Below, piece after piece: positions 59,776-64,000 of a stretch of DNA of 64,000 bases (positions are counted from its first letter, which is position 1; each line of letters starts with the position of its first letter). Where the stretch lies: assembly GCA_012845835.1 (NCBI GenBank), contig JABAKD010000011.1:374501-438500 (forward strand). The letters run 5' to 3'. The notes under the pieces are model-generated. The model saw only the letters and a list, made by a program, of their open reading frames with translations, was not told the DNA's origin and searched no databases. This DNA is from Undaria pinnatifida. Its lineage: Eukaryota; Sar; Phaeophyceae; Laminariales; Alariaceae. Both the position numbers and the translations under genes were made by a program.

Positions 59776-62700
59776 TTTTAAAGTCGAAAAGGGAGTTGAC
59801 CCGATACCGAGATTGTACAATCTCGAGGAACACGTGATGAAAATGCACACTGCGGGTATTGATGTTGATGAACAAACCACCCTCTGCACGTTTGTTGCTG
59901 GTCTGCCTGTGTCGGAGTACGACTTCGAGATACGGCAGCTGAGTCGAAGACTGTCCTTCGACCGGGATGAGGTGATACATACCATCGAATCCCAATACAA
60001 CCTTCTGCGCTCTCGGAGGCAGAAGAACTCCGCAGCCCATGCGCTCGTTGTTGACGGGCGTGGTGGGGGCGGGGGACGCGGACACCCTGGCGGGAAGCGC
60101 GGGGGCCGCGGAGGCGGCCGAGGAGGCAAGCACGCCGAAAAGAAGAAGTCCGGCGACGGAAACGGCGCTGAGGACAACAAGCCTGCGGCAAAGGGACCGC
60201 AGTGCTACAAGTGTGGGCTTCGAGGCCACTTCGCCCGCGACTGCACCACACAGCTCTGCAAGCGGTGCAACGGTCGGGGGCACGACGAGGATAAGTGTCC
60301 TTCGTCTACCGACATGCACGCCAACATGGTGATAGAGCTACCTGAACCGCCAGAGTCGGACTCAGATTCAGGATCGACGACTTCGAGTTGCGTCGCGTCT
60401 GGGTTTATGGCGGTGGAGCTGGATCATGCAGGGTGTGGATACCAACCAGGCAAGTGTGATGATGGTGGTCCAATCGGTGGTGTAGGGGAACTGGCTCTGC
60501 AGGCCGGGGTTAAATCGGAACGTTGGCACTTTGATACTGGAGCCTCGGGCATCTTTACCCGTAGCTCCGAGAAAATGACTAACTTCCGACCATGCAACAA
60601 GCAACTTAGCGTTGCTGGTGGCGGTAAACTGCTTCGCATAAAAGGTCTAGGCGACCTTACCCTCGAATTCCCTTCGGGCGATGGCCAACCTGCCATGCGC
60701 ATGGAGTTCAAAGAAGTAGGGTTCTCACCTGAGCTTGATTTCAACCTCATGTCGGTGTCGAAGGCCGTCAAACATCGGTACAAGTTTAGTATCGATGACC
60801 CCGGACTCACCATCCACCAAAAAGATACTGGTCAAGAGATCCTATTGCCCTCTTACGGGGACATGTACGTCGGACATGGCCGTAGGGTGGATGGCAACGA
60901 GATAGCCTGCGCAGTTCTTACACCCGGGCGTATGCCCACCACCGATGTGGATATTAACCACTATCATCGCACTACCTCCCACACCCACCCCCGGTCGTTG
61001 AGGAAATCGGCGGAGCAGCAAGGCGTCAAGCTGAAACCTGGGGTGAAGCTGCTCCCGTGCGTGGGATGTTCAGCAGCGAAAGGGTACAGCGCACCGGTGC
61101 CCAAGTCCACAAACTCTCGTTCAGATAAGAAAAACGGGAGAGTTTTCGTTGATTTGACGGGGAAGAAGCCTGTCGCTTCGATCGGTGGAAGCCTGTATGG
61201 TATCATTTTTCGTGACGATGCCACACGAATGTCGCGGGAATACTTCATGAAATCAAAATCTGAAGCCCCGGCAAGGCTACTTCAGTACATCGCTGATACT
61301 AGCCAGGATGGTCTGATAGGAATCATCCGTTCTGATGACGCGCCTGAACTGATGTACGGAGAGTTTGCAGAGATCTGCAACAAAAACGGAATCAAGCGCG
61401 AGTTTACGTCAGCGAACACACCGCAGTTGAATGGTGTAGCAGAACGTGGGCTAGCACTTATCGAGAAGTTAGCCAAGACATCGATGATCCAGGCAAAATC
61501 GTCTTTCGTCGGCCAAGATTTGCCGTCGACGGAGCGGCTGTGGGCTGAAGCTCATCATTTTGCCTGCGACAATCTCAATCGCACTGCTACGACCTCAAAT
61601 AAAGACATGAAATCTCCCTACGAGATGTGGCACGGCAAACCACCGTCGCCGACGTTGGTGCAGTGGCTCCAACCATGTTTCTTCAAGACGAAGAGAAAAC
61701 ACAAGTGCGACCCGCAAGCGGAACCGGGATTTTATCTCGGGCCCGCAGACAACCATCCGAGGGGAACATGTCGTATCCTGTCGAAAGCAACTAACCAAGT
61801 TCACCTCACCCGTGATGTCACCTGGCATCATGTCCCGACCCCTGCCCCCTTGCCAGCCTATCAGCAGGCAACCCCTACACCCGTTGAAGGGAGGGGGCAT
61901 GACGACGAGACCGCCGTCGGGGAAAGGGAGGGCACACCACTTCAAGGTGGTGGGGAGGATGATGACGCTTCGGACAGCGATGACGACCTCTCAGTGGAGT
62001 GGGAAGACGAGACACACGATGCCAAGGATGTCAACGTCGCCGCCGGCAGAGCACCGGAGACGACCGAGCCGACAGGAACTCCATTCCAGGGGACCACCCC
62101 CTCCGCGGCAGTGTCTCATGGAGGTTCGTTCGGGGGCGATGGTGGTACCACCCCGAGCAGCAGCAACCAGCGCAGAAGCCGAAATCGCAGAGGCGGCAGC
62201 AGCAGCAGCAGCAGCAACACCAACACCAACAACAGCAGCCGTGGCAGCGGATATGGCGACGGTGGCAGCGCCGACGGTGGCGGTGGAGGCACTGCCGGTG
62301 ACTCCGCCGGTGACATCAATCTTGCCGGCTATGCACCGCTCCCCCCCGAACTGCCCAAAGGTGAAGCGGGACGGCTGCAGAGCTGGGGTAGGCACGGTGA
62401 CCTGATCACATCGTCGAGACTGAGATCCGTGCGCAACCGCCTCCAAGAGGTACCCAAAGAACCGAACACTGGAGGCAATACGGCCCTGCTGGTCTACATG
62501 AAGGCGCTGGTGACGGACTTCATCAACGGCGAACTGGAGGCTGAAGAGATGCAAGAAGCAGAAGAGTTCATCAACGGCCACGCATGCGATGATCTCCTGG
62601 ACTCGCTGGCAACGAGTGCGACTGGTTTCGACGACCACGAGTCAGCATCTAACGTCTTCTCGCTAATGCACGACACCGCGATCGACGAGCCCGAGATCGC

Positions 62701-64000
62701 CCTGGTCACCATGGAATCAGGGAAGTCCGAGTCTGAAATTGAAATGCCGTCTGGTCCTTTGTCAGAAGCTGAAGTACCTCCGATCTCCGTAGCTGGCGTG
62801 TACAAATCTAAATACAAAGACGCGTACCTTTGGGCTATGGACAAGGAAATGGATGGTATTGTGAAGAATGGGACATTTACTGTTTTACCTGGCCTTCCGG
62901 AGGGGGAGAAAGCAGTAGATGGTAGGTGGGTGTTATCACTGAAGTCCGACGAAAACGGATACATTACTACACCCAAAGCGAGGCTGGTAGCAAAAGGGTT
63001 TATGCAACGGGAAGGCGTGAACTATCTCCAGACATACGCACCTACACCCGCCACTACTAGTGTCAATATTGTGCTAGTGTGGGGGAACCACAAGGGGTAC
63101 ACAACGTCTCATTTCGATGTCAAACAGGCGTTTACCCAAGCACCGCTAGACTATAAGGTCATTATGAAGCTCCCTGGGGGTTGCGGTGACCTGTCTGGCA
63201 AATACGTAGAGCTCAAGAAGGCGTTGTACGGCCTAAAACAGAGCGGTGCCTTGTGGAACAATTTGCTGGTTACGAAACTAGCGAAACACGGCATGGAACA
63301 GTGCAAAGCCGACCCTTGCGTTTTTCGGAAGATTGTGAAGGGTGAGGAAATACTGGTTCTGGCAGTCCATGTGGACGACATGGCTGTAGCCGGTCCTAGG
63401 GGTGAGGTTGACAAGCTGCTTGTAACGCTCAACGAGGACTTCACGACGGTTGACCTGGGAGAACTAACCTTCTTCACGGGGTGTGCGGTTATCCAAGACG
63501 TAAAAGATGGGATAACTAAAATCAACCAGCGGACATTCATCGAAACATTGGCTAGACGTTTTGATGTGACAACGACTGCCCGATACCCCGCCACTGCCGG
63601 TGCTGACCTAGGACCGAGGAAGGAAGGGGAACCAAGTGGAAATTGGCCTTACAAGGAGGCCATCGGATCATTGCTATGGCTGGTCGTCTGGTCAAGAATG
63701 GAGATCGCGAATGCGACGCGTGTTGTAGCTCGCCACGCGAACAACCCTACCGAGAGGCACTGGACAGCGGTGCTACAGATTATTCGATACTTGCTCGGTA
63801 CCAAGGACCTGAGCCTCACGTTCGAAAGGGAACCTGAGTCTGACTTTGAATTGTCGGTGTACACGGATTCGAACTTTGCCGAGAAGGATGACGACAGGCG
63901 TTCCGTATCGGGGGTAGCTGTATGCCTAGGTTACTCCATGAGTACCGGATTCAGTTCGACTCACAAGACCACGTCGCTTTCGACCGCCGAGGCAGAGTAC
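59720..64000 (+). CDS. pol: Copia gag C-terminus and pol polyprotein (frame 2), incomplete at window end
   Basis: 1427 codons without a stop. Two zinc knuckles: CYKCGLRGHFARDC (from 60203) and CKRCNGRGHDEDKC (from 60257). Aspartic protease motif FDTGAS (Asp at 60533). Integrase zinc region HYH...CVGC (60959-61070). Catalytic residues: Asp in VDLTG (61151), Asp in RSDDAPE (61334) and Glu in GVAERG (61442), with 35 residues between the last two. GKPP and GFYLG of the integrase end follow. A low-complexity Ser/Asn/Gly linker occupies about 62150-62300. RT: KARLVAKGF (62977), SHFDVKQAFTQAPL (63108) and the catalytic box HVDDM (63368), where most copia elements have YVDD. RNase H: YTDSNFA (63857) and STAEAEY at the very end. 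Domain content looks intact, so apart from the gag frameshift the element may be young. Confidence 0.95.

Larger units (their letters stand above)
58691..64000 (+). mobile_element. Ty1/copia LTR retrotransposon, 3' end outside the window
   Basis: Domain order gag - protease - integrase - reverse transcriptase - RNase H is diagnostic of Ty1/copia (integrase before RT). The 5' LTR is probably about 58691-58982: it could start TGTGACATC at 58691, with a palindrome there, and end aaaca at 58982. With only one LTR in the window the ends are a guess. The internal part is open to the last base except for one frameshift in gag. The element reads away from the neighbouring minus-strand genes. Confidence 0.9.

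Noticed and set aside
61812-62638. Long frames of about 200 codons on both strands in the copia linker
   Set aside because: Shadows of the pol frame in a low-complexity Ser/Asn/Gly region.
1-64000. CRISPR arrays, bacterial operons, Shine-Dalgarno sites, rRNA genes
   Set aside because: Direct repeats here are micro/minisatellites or transposons without spacer structure, and gene structure is clearly eukaryotic.

Overview
The window looks like nuclear DNA of an intron-rich, flagellated eukaryote, most probably an alga of the stramenopile (possibly brown algal) type. The evidence for a eukaryote is direct: split genes with GT-AG introns of 0.65 to 3.6 kb, poly(A)-tailed retroposons, Ty1/copia and LINE pieces, MITEs, microsatellites and two internal blocks of TTAGGG-type telomere repeat. 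The flagellum follows from a cilium assembly gene (CFAP298). The narrower lineage is inference only. There is no bacterial gene organisation, rRNA operon, CRISPR array or convincing intact tRNA gene.

Layout. 1-20300 is almost entirely non-coding and repeat-rich: a mini LTR element (TRIM, 5274-5649), LINE tails, a LINE endonuclease fragment (about 11806-12560, minus), two Tc1/mariner-type elements (7702-8206, 16708-17843), tRNA-derived SINEs and a foldback element (18885-19389). 20301-30017 carries the 3' part of a plus-strand gene for an RGS-domain protein: a tentative exon at 20301-20553, an exon at 25006-25359 and the terminal exon at 28734-30017. The 3.4-kb intron before the terminal exon holds a telomere-like array, a 'ccgcactaa' minisatellite and MITEs. 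30018-34061 has no recognised gene.

34062-47264 is a 13-kb minus-strand gene for the cilia and flagella protein CFAP298 (C21orf59/FBB18/Kurly family). I find six of its expected exons with matching splice phases; one exon of about 12 codons is still missing. Its introns contain a SINE, MITEs, a 73-bp tandem array, a decayed copy of one of its own exons and the second telomere-like block. 48127-48774 (minus) is an intronless OTU-type cysteine protease ORF whose 5' end is duplicated just upstream. 51333-52256 (minus) holds the last two exons of an unidentified gene with a TRIM in the intron. 53902-54356 (minus) is a Cys-rich, possibly zinc-binding exon that may belong to the same or a neighbouring gene.

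54642-57288 is a local tandem duplication, one copy of which was later split by a MITE with 44-bp terminal inverted repeats. From about 58.7 kb to the window edge lies a large Ty1/copia retrotransposon (gag, protease, integrase, RT, RNase H). It is open to the last base except for one frameshift in gag.

The genes do not form a pathway. The most informative part of the window is its transposon record. Related repeat copies inside the same 64 kb serve as empty sites for one another. They show that an 80-84 bp MITE family inserts at TTAA (piggyBac-type), and that other insertions post-date local duplications.
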